Positions 18,398 to 29,446 of a stretch of DNA of 51,288 nucleotides are shown piece after piece. Within the stretch, counting starts at the first letter, position 1; each line of letters starts with the position of its first letter. A program made the translations under genes and the position numbers. The notes under the pieces are model-generated. The model did no database searches and was not told the origin of the DNA. It worked only from the letters and a program-made list of their open reading frames with translations. The stretch comes from CAYUST01 sp041908765 (GTDB lineage Bacteria; Patescibacteriota; Gracilibacteria; Absconditabacterales; Absconditicoccaceae), in the NCBI GenBank assembly GCA_041908765.1, contig JAYREU010000022.1, positions 1 to 51,288 on the forward strand. Reading direction: 5' to 3'.

Positions 18398-18664
18398 TTA
18401 GTACTTTTTTACTTTTTTCCATCGTGTATAGGGTTCGGGCTCACTCGTATCTTCAGGATCTTCATATGTATCGCTGACTAATATACCAGAGAGAAAAGCA
18501 CCTAGCAAGAATATGATGAGACAGAGTCCTCCACCCAATACCCACAAAGGTGACAGTATCCAATCCCATGACAAAGTGATGGTATCCGTGATTTTGAGCA
18601 GAATTAGTACAAGATACCCAACGCCAAGGAAAAAGAGCAAGTAATTAAGTTCCCTTTGTTTCAT
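18398..18664 (-). CDS. Two-helix membrane protein
   Basis: 88 residues. Two hydrophobic segments (LNYLLFFLGVGYLVLILL and PLWVLGGGLCLIIFLLGAFL) are followed by an acidic then basic tail ending WKKVKKY. It resembles small superinfection-type or DUF membrane proteins in layout only. No family is assigned. It lies 56 bases downstream of the Kazal/SLH gene and may share its transcript. Confidence 0.55.
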   Translation of the reverse strand: MKQRELNYLLFFLGVGYLVLILLKITDTITLSWDWILSPLWVLGGGLCLIIFLLGAFLSGILVSDTYEDPEDTSEPEPYTRWKKVKKY

Positions 18665-18720
18665 CTGTTATTTATTTTCTGCAGTATATCTTTTGTGTGG
18701 TATAATTCAAGAACGGAAAA

Positions 18721-19911
18721 TTATCCTTTGGTGTGTATCGTGAACATCCATTTGATAAGCTCTCCTCTGGTGATAGGTGCTTCCATATCCAGGAATTCTG
18801 AGGTGTTAAACCATCCGCGCGTGACTCCGCTGATCATATAGTTCCTATATCGAGGAGTGGAAGTTTCATCTTCCCACTGGTTTGCAAGTCTCATAAGCAT
18901 AGCAAGCGCCTGACCTTTGGTAAGATTATTTTTGGGATAAAACCACTCAGCTGAGCCATTATTGAGCTTACTATTGAAAATACCAAACGTAAACGCCTCT
19001 ACTACGTATGCTCTCAATGTCATATCAGTGGTTGCATCAAGGTTGGCATCAAATCCCATAGGTAATTCAATAGTTCCCTCTAGTCACAATACATCCTTAG
19101 CAAAAGCAACAAACATTCTTGCTGATTCTTCTCTGAGGATGAGTGCATCATATCTAAATTCATCGACGGTATCATACTTACTGAGTCCTTGTTGGTGGGC
19201 TCGTGAAACAAGTTGGTCATCAGTTTCCTCATCAGTTGCACATGGTCAGGTATATTGAACTGTTGCACCAGCTACACCAGCTAAACAGGCATTGCCATAG
19301 GTTTCGAGAATGGGAGGACAAGGAGCTTGAATACACTGTACATTGAGAGCAGCACAGACAGGTACATATGCGTCGGTACATGCTTGTGGCTCTTCGTCAG
19401 TATCAGTAGGGCATTCTCCTTCGAAGACAATCACTACACCAGCACCAAGCGCGGTGCAGGCGTTTCCATAGGTTTCGCCATCACTACCACAAACAGGGGC
19501 GTATTCCATAGTACAAGCCTTATTTTCTTCGGGGAGTTGGTGACAGAAATCATCGTTTCCCATCGTATAGCCATTTGGACAGGTGGTACAACCTTCGTTG
19601 ATTGCTCCGTTGAGACAGTTACAGAATGGAGCAGCGTCTGCTACGCATACCAGTCCATCCTCTTCTTGAGAATCCGTGATTTCACAAGCAGATCTGATAG
19701 TTCCTGCAGGACAAATATCTGCGCAGGTAGCTGAAGCATCTGGCATAAATGCTGGTACTGTTTCCTGTCATTCTGGACATACACAGGTAGGATAGGTTTG
19801 TTTGGAAAGTCCATTATCACAGGCGGTGTCTTGGGGTGCAATATCAAGGCCGTTCGTTATGTGTCAGAGGAACACGCCTCACAGCAAAATTAGCGAGAGA
19901 AAATATTTCAT
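18721..19911 (-). CDS. Secreted Kazal-type inhibitor and SLH-domain surface protein
   Basis: 396 residues. The signal peptide is MKYFLSLILLGGVFLG. Cys-rich repeats follow (CDNGLS, CVCPEG, CADICPAGT). A Kazal domain at about 145-180 has CTMEYAPVCGSDGETYGNAC. A second, longer Kazal-like repeat has CTDAYVPVCAALNVQC and ETYGNACLAG. The C-terminal 150 residues carry two SLH-like repeats (VVEAFTFGIFN, YPKNNLTKGQALAMLMRLAN, ITRGELIKWMF). Kazal domains block serine proteases and SLH repeats bind cell-wall polymers, so it may protect the surface against a host or prey protease. TGA glycines are at the signal peptide and GPC. Confidence 0.8.
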
Positions 19912-19996
19912 GTATACATAAAAAATATAAAAGAGATTGTACCTTGAGTATATGTATATGTGAGAGACTAGCAAACCTTATTTTTTACAATACTTA

Positions 19997-20263
19997 TTAC
20001 TTTCTAATCCATTTAATCCAAATGTGTTTGAATATATGCAAAGAGAGAGTAGATAAGAGGAATCATAGTGTCGGTACTATTGCGTTGATCCGAGGATTGG
20101 GAGCGTGTACCATTATAAAAAACACTACAATCACTCCATACGTGAGTAGAGCAATACATATTTTTCTGGTGGTGCTTTGCTCTCGCTCTTTCTCGAGTTC
20201 TACCCTTTTGTTTCTTTGTTGGATAAGGGAGATTTGTTCTAAGATTTGTTCCTGGGTATGCAT
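19997..20263 (-). CDS. Small membrane protein with an N-terminal coiled coil
   Basis: 88 residues. The charged helical start MHTQEQILEQISLIQQRNKR is followed by ICIALLTYGVIVVFFIMV. A short loop and a C-terminal hydrophobic, basic end (IFKHIWIKWIRK) reached through TGA at 20063 complete it. Function is unknown. The ATG at 20263 lies just outside element C. Confidence 0.5.
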
Positions 20264-20293
20264 GCGTAGTATATAGATAAATCTTTTTTCTTG

Positions 20294-20552
20294 CCACTGC
20301 CGTGGGGGCTTCCTTTTTGGATGACCCAAAAAGGCACTAAAGTATCGCTGAGTCAATCAAGAAATTTTATTACATATGCCTTTTATGATGACTCAGCAGA
20401 AACAAAAAAGTCTAGGTAGCGCAGGTCTTACGAACAATAGTTTATCTACTATAAATACGAAGCAAGCTCACTCCCAAAGGGACCCGTGAGCTTGCTTAAG
20501 TCATCATAGTTTACAGCTTTCCATTTACAAATTCTCAGACTTGTGCGCTACC
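20294..20552 (+). repeat. Structured dispersed element, copy C (long form)
   Basis: Hairpin 1 is CCTTTTTGG (20312-20320) with CCAAAAAGG (20326-20334). An extra hairpin is closed by CTGAGTCA/TGACTCAG. The closing stem GGTAGCGCA (20415-20423) pairs TGCGCTACC (20544-20552). The central arm AGCAAGCTCAC/GTGAGCTTGCT is perfect with a TCCC-AAA-GGGA cap. The stop of the adjacent minus gene is 4 bases away. Confidence 0.87.
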
Positions 20553-20555
20553 GCA

Positions 20556-21989
20556 TTACTTTCACCAGAACATAGCTACAATGTCGATTTCTGTAGTTCT
20601 AAGATTGTCTGTGTAGAGTTTTCAGGTTGGTTGAGTAAGTACGAAGCTATCGTCGAGTGCTTCGTTGCTGACGATGAAGTTATCATATTTGCTCTCTGAA
20701 CTTGAGCTAACACCTTTGGTGTATACCTCACCAAAAACTTCGGTAAACGAGGTGAGGAGATTTTGAGCAAACGTGGAGGTGAGTTTTGTGTCTAGGATGA
20801 AGTTCGCTGCAAGTTTTCATTCTGGTGCAAGGAGCTGTTGGACACCATTGAAAAACTCGACCGTCGTCAGTTCGTCGGGAATACTCTTGCCGTTGTATGC
20901 ATCCAAAATGATGAGATCGTATTGTATGTTTTGTTGGATAGCCTTATTGATAAACCATCTCGCTGACTCTGGATAGAAAACAATTTTGGGAGAGAGTGAT
21001 TGAAAGAGAAATTTCTTCTCAGCTATTTTTTTGACTTGTGGGTCAATATCTATGGTATCGACGCGCTCCACATATGGTAATTGTGCCACTTCATACGGAT
21101 AAACGAATCAAGCAGCTCAGATCACGAGAATATTTTTTGGCTGATATTGTTCAGTCAGAGTAACAAATCCTCTGATGTAAGGAAAGGGACTTTTCATAGT
21201 TTCTGGGTTGATTCACGAAGAAGCTGCTCAATTCATCTGAAAAAGACGAATAGGTCCTCATCGTGCATACCCTTCTAATATTTCTATAGTTTGATAGGCA
21301 CTATCAAACTTATATGTGAGATATATGCTTGGTGCCGGGAAGACGCGATGACCAAGAAGTGCTACCAATATCCCACACACAACAACCGCTAAGCTCCATC
21401 GCTTGTGATGAGGAAGCCACAACAGAGCAACTGCAGCACACAAGCCTACTATCACGACAATACCCGTCGCTTGCACACCAATATGTTCAAAAAGAACGGT
21501 ACTTGTAAGGACGCTTCACAAGAATGAACCAATAGTTGAAGCGAACAAAATAATTCCTGCAGACTCACCTTTGGAAGCAACTGGGAGTAGCTCCGTCAAG
21601 AGTGGAAGTGTTTGTGATGCCAAGAAAACAGGCATAAAGAAGAGGATAATTGCCGTCAGGAAAAGCGTAATCACATAGTTGTCTACTGCTCCGAGCATCC
21701 AACTCAAAAGCGGAATAGCCTGCCCAAAAGAAATAAACAGATACCACAATGCTGAAATAAGGAGATAGACTCACAGCACCTTCCACAGGTTGTGTTTGGT
21801 GACTTTGGTAGTAACTCGACCTCCCACATAGTAGCCTACACTCAGCGCACACAAAATAATACCAAGGTAGACAGAGGTCAAGATAATACTACTTCCCACC
21901 AAAGGAGCAGCCATTCTGAGGCCAATAATTTCAACTGCGAGTGTCGAAAACCCTTCGAGCAGAGCCACTAAATAGATAATTCGTTTCAT
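20556..21989 (-). CDS. Membrane-fused spermidine synthase-like protein
   Basis: 477 residues. The N-terminal half has about seven hydrophobic helices starting MKRIIYLVALLEGFSTLAVE. The C-terminal half is a Rossmann aminopropyltransferase or methyltransferase domain: NILVIGAAGFVYP, VDTIDIDPQVKKIA, YDLIILDAYNGKSIPDEL and EFFNGVQQLLAPEGKLAANF. Such fused proteins are common in bacteria, and polyamine activity is often unproven. GAAGF differs from the canonical GGGDG loop, so a true spermidine synthase role is doubtful. It is divergent from the next plus gene by 66 bases. Confidence 0.78.
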
Positions 21990-22055
21990 GAATAAGAAAT
22001 AGGTAGAAAAACACTAGGTATTATGTATACATTCATGTTTATAGTTTTTTGCTCG

Positions 22056-23054
22056 ATGTACAAGAAGTTTTCACTTTCACAGTTATCTACGGTGAGCACC
22101 GGTTTTTTCACCAACCTCCAAACGGTAGTCGCCAAACAGAAATATACCTATTTCAAAGAGTTTGTGACCGCCTGTGTTGCACAAGGAGACCGTCGATATT
22201 TTTTCGAGGCAAATAGTCCATTTTTCCGTTTTCAGAAACTCCCTGAAGCAAAATATCGTTTTGTAGATGAGAAAGAAAAAATAGAATTGGTTGTATCAGA
22301 AGAAGAGTTAGCACAGCTACACACGTTACTTATGGATAAACACCGCGTAGTCTCGATGCAAAAGCAAAAAACTATTGATCAGCAATTGTTCGAAGAATTC
22401 CAACAGTGAGCATACCGTACTATCGCAGATAAGCCCTACTTGGTATATGATATTGAAACTACTTTTTCTCCGACCGCCTACAACAAACAATTCTTTGAAA
22501 TGGCATATGCACTTGATTCTGCTCACGAAGGAGACAAGGCAACACAATTTTATTATGTAGATGACACCAATCTCCATAAATTTTGTGATCATTTATTAGC
22601 ATATGATGGTCGATTGATTGGCTACAATCATATTTGATTTGATAATCCTGTCATACTCAAGAATGCAGGATATTCTGATGCAGAAGTGGCCTCACTCAAT
22701 CAAAAAAGTATAGACCCTTTTCTGTTCCTTTACCGATTAACCGGGAGAAGAATGAGTCTCAATAGTGTCGCAAGTAGTCTCATTTCTGTGGGAAAGACGT
22801 TAGCCTCAGGGAGAGAGTGAACACAATTGCTCAAAGAGTACAAAGAAACAGGAGACAAAAAAACACTTGAAAAAGTCAAAGCTTACTGCAAAAATGATGT
22901 ATATATCACCCATGGTGTCTTACTCTACTTCCTCAAATATATGAGATTGAATGTAGATGAAAGCCAGTATACCTTTTCACTCGATGACCTTATTACCTAT
23001 GGCAAGGAAGCACAGCTAGCATCATCAACTGGTCCTTCTCGTTTGGATTTCTAA
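22056..23054 (+). CDS. Predicted 3'-5' exonuclease (DEDD/RNase H-like)
   Basis: 332 residues, or 343 if ATG 22023 is used. Exo I is LVYDIETTFS (Asp and Glu ligands). Exo II is RLIGYNHIGFDNPVI with the G from TGA. Exo III is KAYCKNDVYITHGVLLYF with the conserved Asp. This is the ribonuclease H-like_2 layout. The N-terminal 125 residues form an unassigned helical domain. The methyltransferase gene starts 6 bases after the stop, so the two are co-transcribed. Confidence 0.78.
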
Positions 23055-23060
23055 CGTACT

Positions 23061-23852
23061 ATGACTACACAAAAACACATCGAACAACTCACTTCTTGCT
23101 ATGATCAGCATGCTGAGACATTTGCGACTACGAGAGAAAGATTTCGACCTGAAATTGATTTTTGTTTACAAGCACTGCCTGCACATACATCAAAAGCTCC
23201 TTATACGATAGCTGATTTGTGATGTGGAGGAGGGAGATTATATAAATATTTACATGAGCATTTTGGCAAAAAGAAGTTCACGTATACAGGCATAGACCCT
23301 GCTAAATCTATGATCACCACTGCTCAAAAAGCATATCCAGATGGGCTTTTCCTGACCAGTGATATGCAAACTTACCTGATGCATCAAGACCAGGAAAGTA
23401 TCGATGCAATTATTTGTTTAGCCTCTTTTCATCATCTTCCGACCCGTGCAGAGAGAATTCGTACACTTCAATATGCATACAAAGCATTACGCTATGGAGG
23501 TAGAGTAATACTCGTCAACCGATCATACTCTCGTCGATTTATAAAACAATACTGGCCACGTTTCTTCCATAGTTTCTTCGCTTGGATAACACAGACATCA
23601 TGGACACGAAATGACATTCTGATTCCCCGAAAAGGAAAAAGTACCAAAGCACCACTCTTGAGATACTATCATATGTTTACTCTAGCGGAACTAGCGGAGT
23701 TAGCACAATTTACAGGATTTGTCTTGTATGAAGCAAGCTATATCACTGGAGAGTGAGAATTGGTAGAAACTTGGGAGCACGCAAGAAATACCTTTGTAGT
23801 ACTAGAAAAATGAGTACTTGAGCCTGAGGGCGCAGATAGATATGAAGAGTAA
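23061..23852 (+). CDS. SAM-dependent methyltransferase, Trm9-like
   Basis: 263 residues. SAM motif I is IADLGCGGGRLYKYL, with the first G from TGA. FTYTGIDPAKSMI is motif II. DAIICLASFHHLPTRAER resembles the Trm9/ABH8 tRNA methyltransferase segment with its paired His. RYYHMFTLAELAEL fits the same family. The substrate is likely tRNA wobble uridine but this is inference. It immediately follows the exonuclease gene. Confidence 0.72.
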
Positions 23853-23866
23853 TTTTATATATACGG

Positions 23867-26800
23867 TTAGTTGGGTGCAGTCAACGTAACTGTTCAACCT
23901 GCTTTGTTACCACTTTTGTCTATGACGGAGTAGGAGACTTTACCAAGCGTTGGGAGACTGAAAATAGCAATATTTCCATTGAAGGTTTGAACGACTTTGC
24001 CATCTTTCTCAATCGTTCATGTCGTCACGAGTGATGCATCATCATTAAACAACAAGACTACATCATATCCAGCATTATTTGCTTTGGCGGTGATTTTGAT
24101 TTTATCCTCGAGAAGATAGGGGGGTTTGGTATCTGTGGCTACCAAGGTGACCTGGACTGATTTAGTGTCAGAGAAGCCCTTTTCATCTATCACGATAACT
24201 TTGAGTTCATAACTACCGGGAGCAATTGCTTCTGGAATAGTAATAGTGTTGATATCAATGAGATCGCCTGATTTGTTGTAGTTGAATGTTTTGAGTTCTA
24301 CTTCACCGAGGTAAATTTTGATAGATTTGACTTTGAAAGGCGACTTGGTTTGGTGCCAAATAGTGAAGTTTCTCGTCACCTCATCACCAGGTTTGGGATG
24401 AATTATGTTGATTGAAATTTCTCCAAGTTCTGCAATCACATCTCTCTCTGCACAACTACCAGTTAATGCTTCGATAGTGACGAACGTGCCCAGTTCTTCA
24501 CTGAGCTTGGTAATGCCTGTTTCTTTCCGCCATTCAACTATCTGTGGTAGATCACGTTGATCAGGCATGAATGAACTTGGAGTGATGAAATAAGCATCTT
24601 GGAGATCAATACTCGGCGTGAGTGGACCAGGGATACCTCAACACATACGGTCAATTTGTACTTTCTTGGTCGTATCGTCAACTTCAGTCGGCAATGTTTT
24701 AATATAGCCGAGTGATTTTTTGGTAAGTGCAAGCGGTGTATCAAAGTTAGCAAGCTTGCCGGATACTTTAGAAATGCTTACTGATTTCACTTCGGCCTCT
24801 TGGAGTTTCTCGTTGGTAATGAGTTGTGCTGCTTGAAGTTTTTTGACAAAAGATTTCCGAGCTGGACTATTGATCCAACCACCGTATGCATCTTTTCTGA
24901 GTGCGGTTCAGTCTGTATTACCAGCCCAGAAAGCCATAACTTTGCTTGGTGTATAGGTAATGAGCCATCAATCTCTCGGGAGTTTTTCTTTGTTTTTGCC
25001 TACGACATTTGTTGTTCCACTTTTGGTAGCAAATGAGATACCAGGAATGGTAAACATAGATGACCATCCTGGAGGCATATTTGCATTGTTTGAAAGAATA
25101 TCCCATAGCAAATAACTTACGCCACTTGGTATTACTTGTTGGGCTAGTGCAATTTCTTTTTTGTACAGGATAGAACCATCAGAAGTGGTGATCTCGAGTA
25201 TAGGATTGATTTTAGCTGGTTTTCCGCCTGCACTGAGATGCGTATATGCTGTTACCAGATCCAACATTGGAATTTCCGCAGAGCCAATTGCCAAAGGATA
25301 GCCATATATCTCCTGGGTCATATCCAATGAAGTAACCCCGAGAGATTGCAAGTATTCCTTGAAGATGGTCTCACCTCCAATAGCAAAGAACATCTTGATA
25401 GCAGGAATATTTCTACTTCATGCCAAAGCATTCTTGATAGCCATCAAACCATTGAATGTGCCATCTACGTTGTTGGGCGTATTGCCTGCGATGCTAATTT
25501 TGGTATCGTATATGGGACTGTCGAGCGTGATTGCAAGTTTCATAAATCACAAGGCATACAAGAGCGGTTTGATAGTAGAACCTGGTTGTCTTTTGGACTG
25601 AATATTATCTACTTGCCCATCTATGGTCTCATCGTAGTAGTCTTTGGAGCCGACGTATGCAATGATATCTCCATTTTGGCTATCTGCGTAGAGAAGTGCG
25701 GTATTGTTGGCTTGATAGGTTTTGAGAGTTTCTGCACTTTCGGCAATACTTTCCTCTGCCATTTTCTGGATGTTGTAGTCGAGGGTTGTCTTGACGGTCA
25801 GGCCTCACTTGCGTAGAAGCTCGGGATCATAATTTTGCTCAAGTTGATTGATGACCCAAAATACGAAATGTGGTGCTTTGATAGCTACATTACCGCGCTG
25901 GAATTTATAGTCTATACCTTCCAAAAACGCTTGTTTATATTCGTTTTCTGTAATATACCCTTCCTCATACATTCTGGCAAGAACACTATCTTTCCTGCCT
26001 GGACGATAGGCAATTTGGTATGCTTGTCCTTCGTACGTGAGTTTGGCAGACAAGAGTCACACAATATAATCCACGCTAGATTGTGCATCTTTTTTGAAAG
26101 ACACTTGTGGTGAATTGATGCTGGCAGTTATTTTTTCGAGTACTGCCTGCTGGAGTCAGGTAGATATTTCTACAGAAACTTCTTGACCGTCAGTGATGAC
26201 CACTTCTCCCATCAAGGCTGCCTTGTTGGTATACGGATCATATCTCGAGGGGGCTTGAGGAAGACCCGCTAAAATAGCGGCTTGTAAAATATCAAGGTCT
26301 TTGGCAGAAACGTCAAAATATGACCTAGCAGCTGTCTCTACACCGTAGGTGTTGTTGCCCAAGAAGATATAGTTTGCATAGAGTTCGAGCACCTTTTCTT
26401 TGACCTTTTTATCTAGCTCTTTGGTAGAAAGTTGATCATATTTGTCCTGGATAGATCATTTGATGTAATTGTTGAGTTTCATCGCCAAAATAATCTCTTT
26501 GAGTTTTCTTTCAATTTTTTTCTCAGGAGTCAGCATAATATTTTTGATCAACTGCTGTGTAATAGTTGATCAACCTTGTGTCTTGCCATGGAAAACATCT
26601 GTAATTCACGCTCTTATAGTACCAATCACATCGATACCTGGATTGGTCCAAAATCTTTGGTCCTCTGTAGCAATCAGCGCGTTAACGAACTGAGGAGCAA
26701 TGTTCTCATAGCTTACATAGTCCCTGTTTTCCTCAAAGAGTTTATATAACACCTCGCCATGTTTGTCGGTGATGACTGTCGCTTCTTTGAAATCGAAATT

Positions 26801-26998
26801 CTCAATCTCTTTGATATCAGGAAGAGTTCTAATAATTGATACATAAAACCAGCTAGATGCCGCTACTACAGGAATGCCTATGGCTACTATCAGTGTCCAT
26901 CCCCATACTTTTCGTGTATCGTGCAGTCTCTTAGCAAATGCTCACTTCTTGTATGACGAAGGACTAACCAATCTTTGGTGACGAAACGTGTGCTTCAT
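23867..26998 (-). CDS. Class A penicillin-binding protein (PBP1A-type)
   Basis: 1043 residues, long for the family. An N-terminal membrane helix is followed by the GT51 transglycosylase domain: ATEDQRFWTNPG, GGSTITQQLIKN, YIFLGNNTYGVETAA. The second G of GGSTITQQ is TGA. The transpeptidase domain has GSTIK (Ser474), SRN and KSGT (Lys659). The C-terminal 300 residues are beta-rich (HPKPGDEVTRNFTIWH, TDTKPPYLLEDKI), like Ig or Fn3 folds. The enzyme polymerises and cross-links peptidoglycan. Around ten TGA glycines are used. Confidence 0.95.
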
Positions 26999-27051
26999 GA
27001 AACAAAAAAATAATACAAAACAATCAGAAACCCTAGTGGGTTACACCAAAA

Positions 27052-27079
27052 CATAGAAAGGTTGCATCGAAATGCAACC
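27052..27079 (-). terminator. Rho-independent terminator of the LysM-CHAP gene
   Basis: GGTTGCAT pairs ATGCAACC with a UUCG tetraloop on the minus strand, followed by a T-rich tail. Confidence 0.8.
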
Positions 27080-27099
27080 CGAAGTACAGGAGGTGATAA

Positions 27100-28590
27100 T
27101 TAGGGATAAATGTATCCTACAATGGGATCAGAACTACTTTCTATATCAATCCAGTGTTCAGAGACAATGAATCTACCTACGTAGTTGGCATCTTGTATTT
27201 TGATCTGTCCGCTTGCGTTATTGATTTCTGTTACTACACCAACGTGCCCATAGCTTGACCAACCACTAGCGCCATATTTCATGACGACAATAGCACCTAC
27301 TTGTGGTGATTTTCCGGTAGAAAGACCAGCTTTTTGTGCGGAACTATACCATGAGCCAGCGTTACCGCTGATAGAATCTCTGAGGTTGATACCATATGTT
27401 TTCCACCAGTAGTAGGCAGCATACTCAGTACAGTGTCCTGCTCCTCGTCCATATCCTGGGAATCCTGCTTTACGAGGATTGAAGTACCATTGATTGATAA
27501 CACCGTCGCTAGCTTTTTTGGCGGTTGTTTTCTTTTTCTCTGGTTGTGCTTCGTTGGCTACACAGCCTTTGCCAGTATCTGTGTATCCTTTTTCACAGGT
27601 CCATGCTTGTTTGTTGTCGTTGGCACATACGGCATGTGCTGGTTTGGTATAACATTTACCGTCAAGTGCACATTGATTGGTACCACAGGTGGTGGTATCT
27701 TGTTTGAAGTCTGCCAATGATTTGGCAACTGGTTCTGCTGGCTTGGTATTTTGTGCTTGCTGTGGTTGTTCTTTTTGAGGTGCCTCAGCTTTGGCAACTT
27801 GTTCGGGAGCTTCAACTTTTTTGCCATTCTTGATATCTTCGAGGTGCTTTTGAGTTTCTTCAGCAGTAATAACAACTTGTTGTACTTCACTGGGGAGTTC
27901 TTCTGTGGGAGCAACTTCTTCTACAGGTTGCTCGACAGCAACAAGTTCCTCTGCTGGAACGGGTGAAGGAATTTCTTCCTCAGGAAGGTCAAGCATTTCA
28001 AACCTTTCTTTCTCTATCAAACCTTCTTTCTCAGCATCTCTTCTGCTCATAGCCAAAAAGAGCTGTTGGCCTGGCTCAAGAGGAGTATTGGCATCATCCA
28101 AATAATTGAGCGTCAAAATATCATCTACGGAGAGATTATATTTCTTGGCAAATTCACTAGGAGTAGTAGCTTCTTTGACTTCATAAAGCACATTTTCTTC
28201 GTATGCAATAGTTAATCTTTGTCCAGGACGAACGGTATGAGCATTGGTAATATTATTGATCTGCATCACTGCAGCTACGGTTGTACCGAAACTTTTCGCT
28301 ATTTCTGACAAATTATCGCCTGGTTGGACGATATAGCTGATTTGCGTCTGTTCGTCGTCACCGACGAGAAGTTTTTCAAAAGAAATTGCGCCGTCTTGTT
28401 GTTGCGCTTGATGAAGGATATCGTCGTATGTCGCAAGTACGACATCGCTCCCTCTTCTTGTATAATCAAAGCTGAATTGCTGTGGCAATACCACTGCATA
28501 GGCAATAAACACCATCAGAGCCACGTGATGCGCACGAGTGAGCAGCATCTTTTTGTATCCACGAAGTTTTTTCGTAAGGATCAAACGCAT
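27100..28590 (-). CDS. LysM-CHAP cell-wall hydrolase
   Basis: 496 residues from ATG 28590. An N-terminal helix (VALMVFIAYAVVL) is followed by LysM 1 at about 80-125 (YIVQPGDNLSEIAKSFGTTV). A LysM-like repeat (YEVKEATTPSEFAKKYNLSV) and a Pro/Glu/Gln-rich linker follow. A Cys-rich module comes next (CGTNQCALDGKC, TCEKGYTDTGKGC). The C-terminal CHAP domain has catalytic Cys in GAGHCTEYAAYYWW and His in YGHVGVVTEI. It should cleave or remodel peptidoglycan outside the cell. Not a single TGA codon is used despite many glycines. tRNA-Ser lies 20 bases upstream. Confidence 0.9.
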   Translation of the reverse strand: MRLILTKKLRGYKKMLLTRAHHVALMVFIAYAVVLPQQFSFDYTRRGSDVVLATYDDILHQAQQQDGAISFEKLLVGDDEQTQISYIVQPGDNLSEIAKSFGTTVAAVMQINNITNAHTVRPGQRLTIAYEENVLYEVKEATTPSEFAKKYNLSVDDILTLNYLDDANTPLEPGQQLFLAMSRRDAEKEGLIEKERFEMLDLPEEEIPSPVPAEELVAVEQPVEEVAPTEELPSEVQQVVITAEETQKHLEDIKNGKKVEAPEQVAKAEAPQKEQPQQAQNTKPAEPVAKSLADFKQDTTTCGTNQCALDGKCYTKPAHAVCANDNKQAWTCEKGYTDTGKGCVANEAQPEKKKTTAKKASDGVINQWYFNPRKAGFPGYGRGAGHCTEYAAYYWWKTYGINLRDSISGNAGSWYSSAQKAGLSTGKSPQVGAIVVMKYGASGWSSYGHVGVVTEINNASGQIKIQDANYVGRFIVSEHWIDIESSSDPIVGYIYP

Positions 28591-28609
28591 AGAAGAATGA
28601 AATATAAAC

Positions 28610-28699
28610 TGGCGGAGAGAGTGGGATTCGAACCCACGGAGGAGTTGCCCCCTCAACAGTTTTCAAGACTGTCGCATTTAACCGCTCTGCCATCTCTCC
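28610..28699 (-). tRNA. tRNA-Ser (anticodon UGA), CCA encoded
   Basis: Acceptor GGAGAGA pairs TCTCTCC. The anticodon stem ACAGT/ACTGT encloses CTTGAAA, giving TGA. A long variable arm (GAGGGGGCAACTCCTC region) and T-arm GTGGGTTCGAATCCCAC are present. Discriminator G and encoded CCA lie at 28610-28613. It decodes UCA codons and is unrelated to the UGA reassignment. Confidence 0.94.
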
Positions 28700-28921
28700 C
28701 CACCATTATCTGTATGGGACATGATTTACCATACAACTTGCTCTTTAGCCAGCAAGTGGGATACACTATAGAAAAGTTCCCAAGTTTTTCAAGGGGAAGC
28801 ATAAATCCGCTTTCCACCCCAAAAGCATAGCTGTTTAGCTAGGAAAATGCAATATTTTTTTTATACTGAACCTAGTCTACTCTAGATTATGAATGATTTT
28901 ATACTATTTTATATTGACTTT
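28700..28921. other. Divergent intergenic region
   Basis: It holds a hairpin ACTTGCT/AGCAAGT near 28737-28758 and AT-rich tracts. The tRNA-Ser promoter is expected on the minus strand and the def promoter on the plus strand. An in-frame ATG at 28889 could extend def by 11 codons. Confidence 0.3.
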
Positions 28922-29446
28922 ATGTCGCATTTAATCACTGATGCAGATCGCATTGCCCAACACCCGCTCGAAATAGGAGAAAATAACCCTATATTGAGAT
29001 GAAAATGTCAAGAAATAAAAACCATTACCAAAGAAGTACGTGATTTTGCTCACGATCTTTTGGAGCTCATGCGAATCTACAAAGGTGTTGGTCTTGCTGC
29101 TCCTCAAGTAGGTAAGCCACGACGTATGGCAGCTATTACCCAATGGGACATGTCCAAGAAGGAGTGGGAACTAGAGGAAGAGCGAGTGGCTATCAATCCG
29201 GTGATCGTTTCTCAAGGTGATGAGTTACTGGTAGATACGGAAGCATGCCTTTCTTTGCCAGGTATCCAGTGACCTGTCGCAAGACCCGCAACTATCACGC
29301 TCAAATATACAGGTATAGATGGGAAACAGTATTTTCACAAAGCATCAGGCTACAATGCTAGAATTATCCTCCATGAACTTGATCATTTGGATGGGGTGTT
29401 GTTTATAGATAAATTGGTTTGACCGCTAGAAGTTAGGGAAGATTAA
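28922..29446 (+). CDS. def: Peptide deformylase
   Basis: 174 residues. The three motifs are present: GVGLAAPQVG, EACLSLPGIQG (zinc Cys, with Ala where EGCLS usually has Gly) and HELDHLDG (zinc His pair and catalytic Glu). NPILRGKCQEI fits the N-terminal family segment with G from TGA. It removes the formyl group from nascent proteins. The ATG at 28922 is the likely start. Confidence 0.93.

Noticed and set aside
19836..20276. Plus-strand ORF of about 146 codons
   Set aside because: It is antisense to the Kazal/SLH gene start and the small coiled-coil membrane gene. Its composition looks like a shadow.
27558..27914. Lysine-rich minus-strand ORF
   Set aside because: It is a frame-shifted shadow of the Pro/Glu/Lys linker of the LysM-CHAP gene.
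28610..28699. tRNA with anticodon UGA as the UGA-decoding tRNA
   Set aside because: Anticodon UGA reads UCA (serine), and the long variable arm marks tRNA-Ser. A UGA-reading tRNA would need anticodon UCA.
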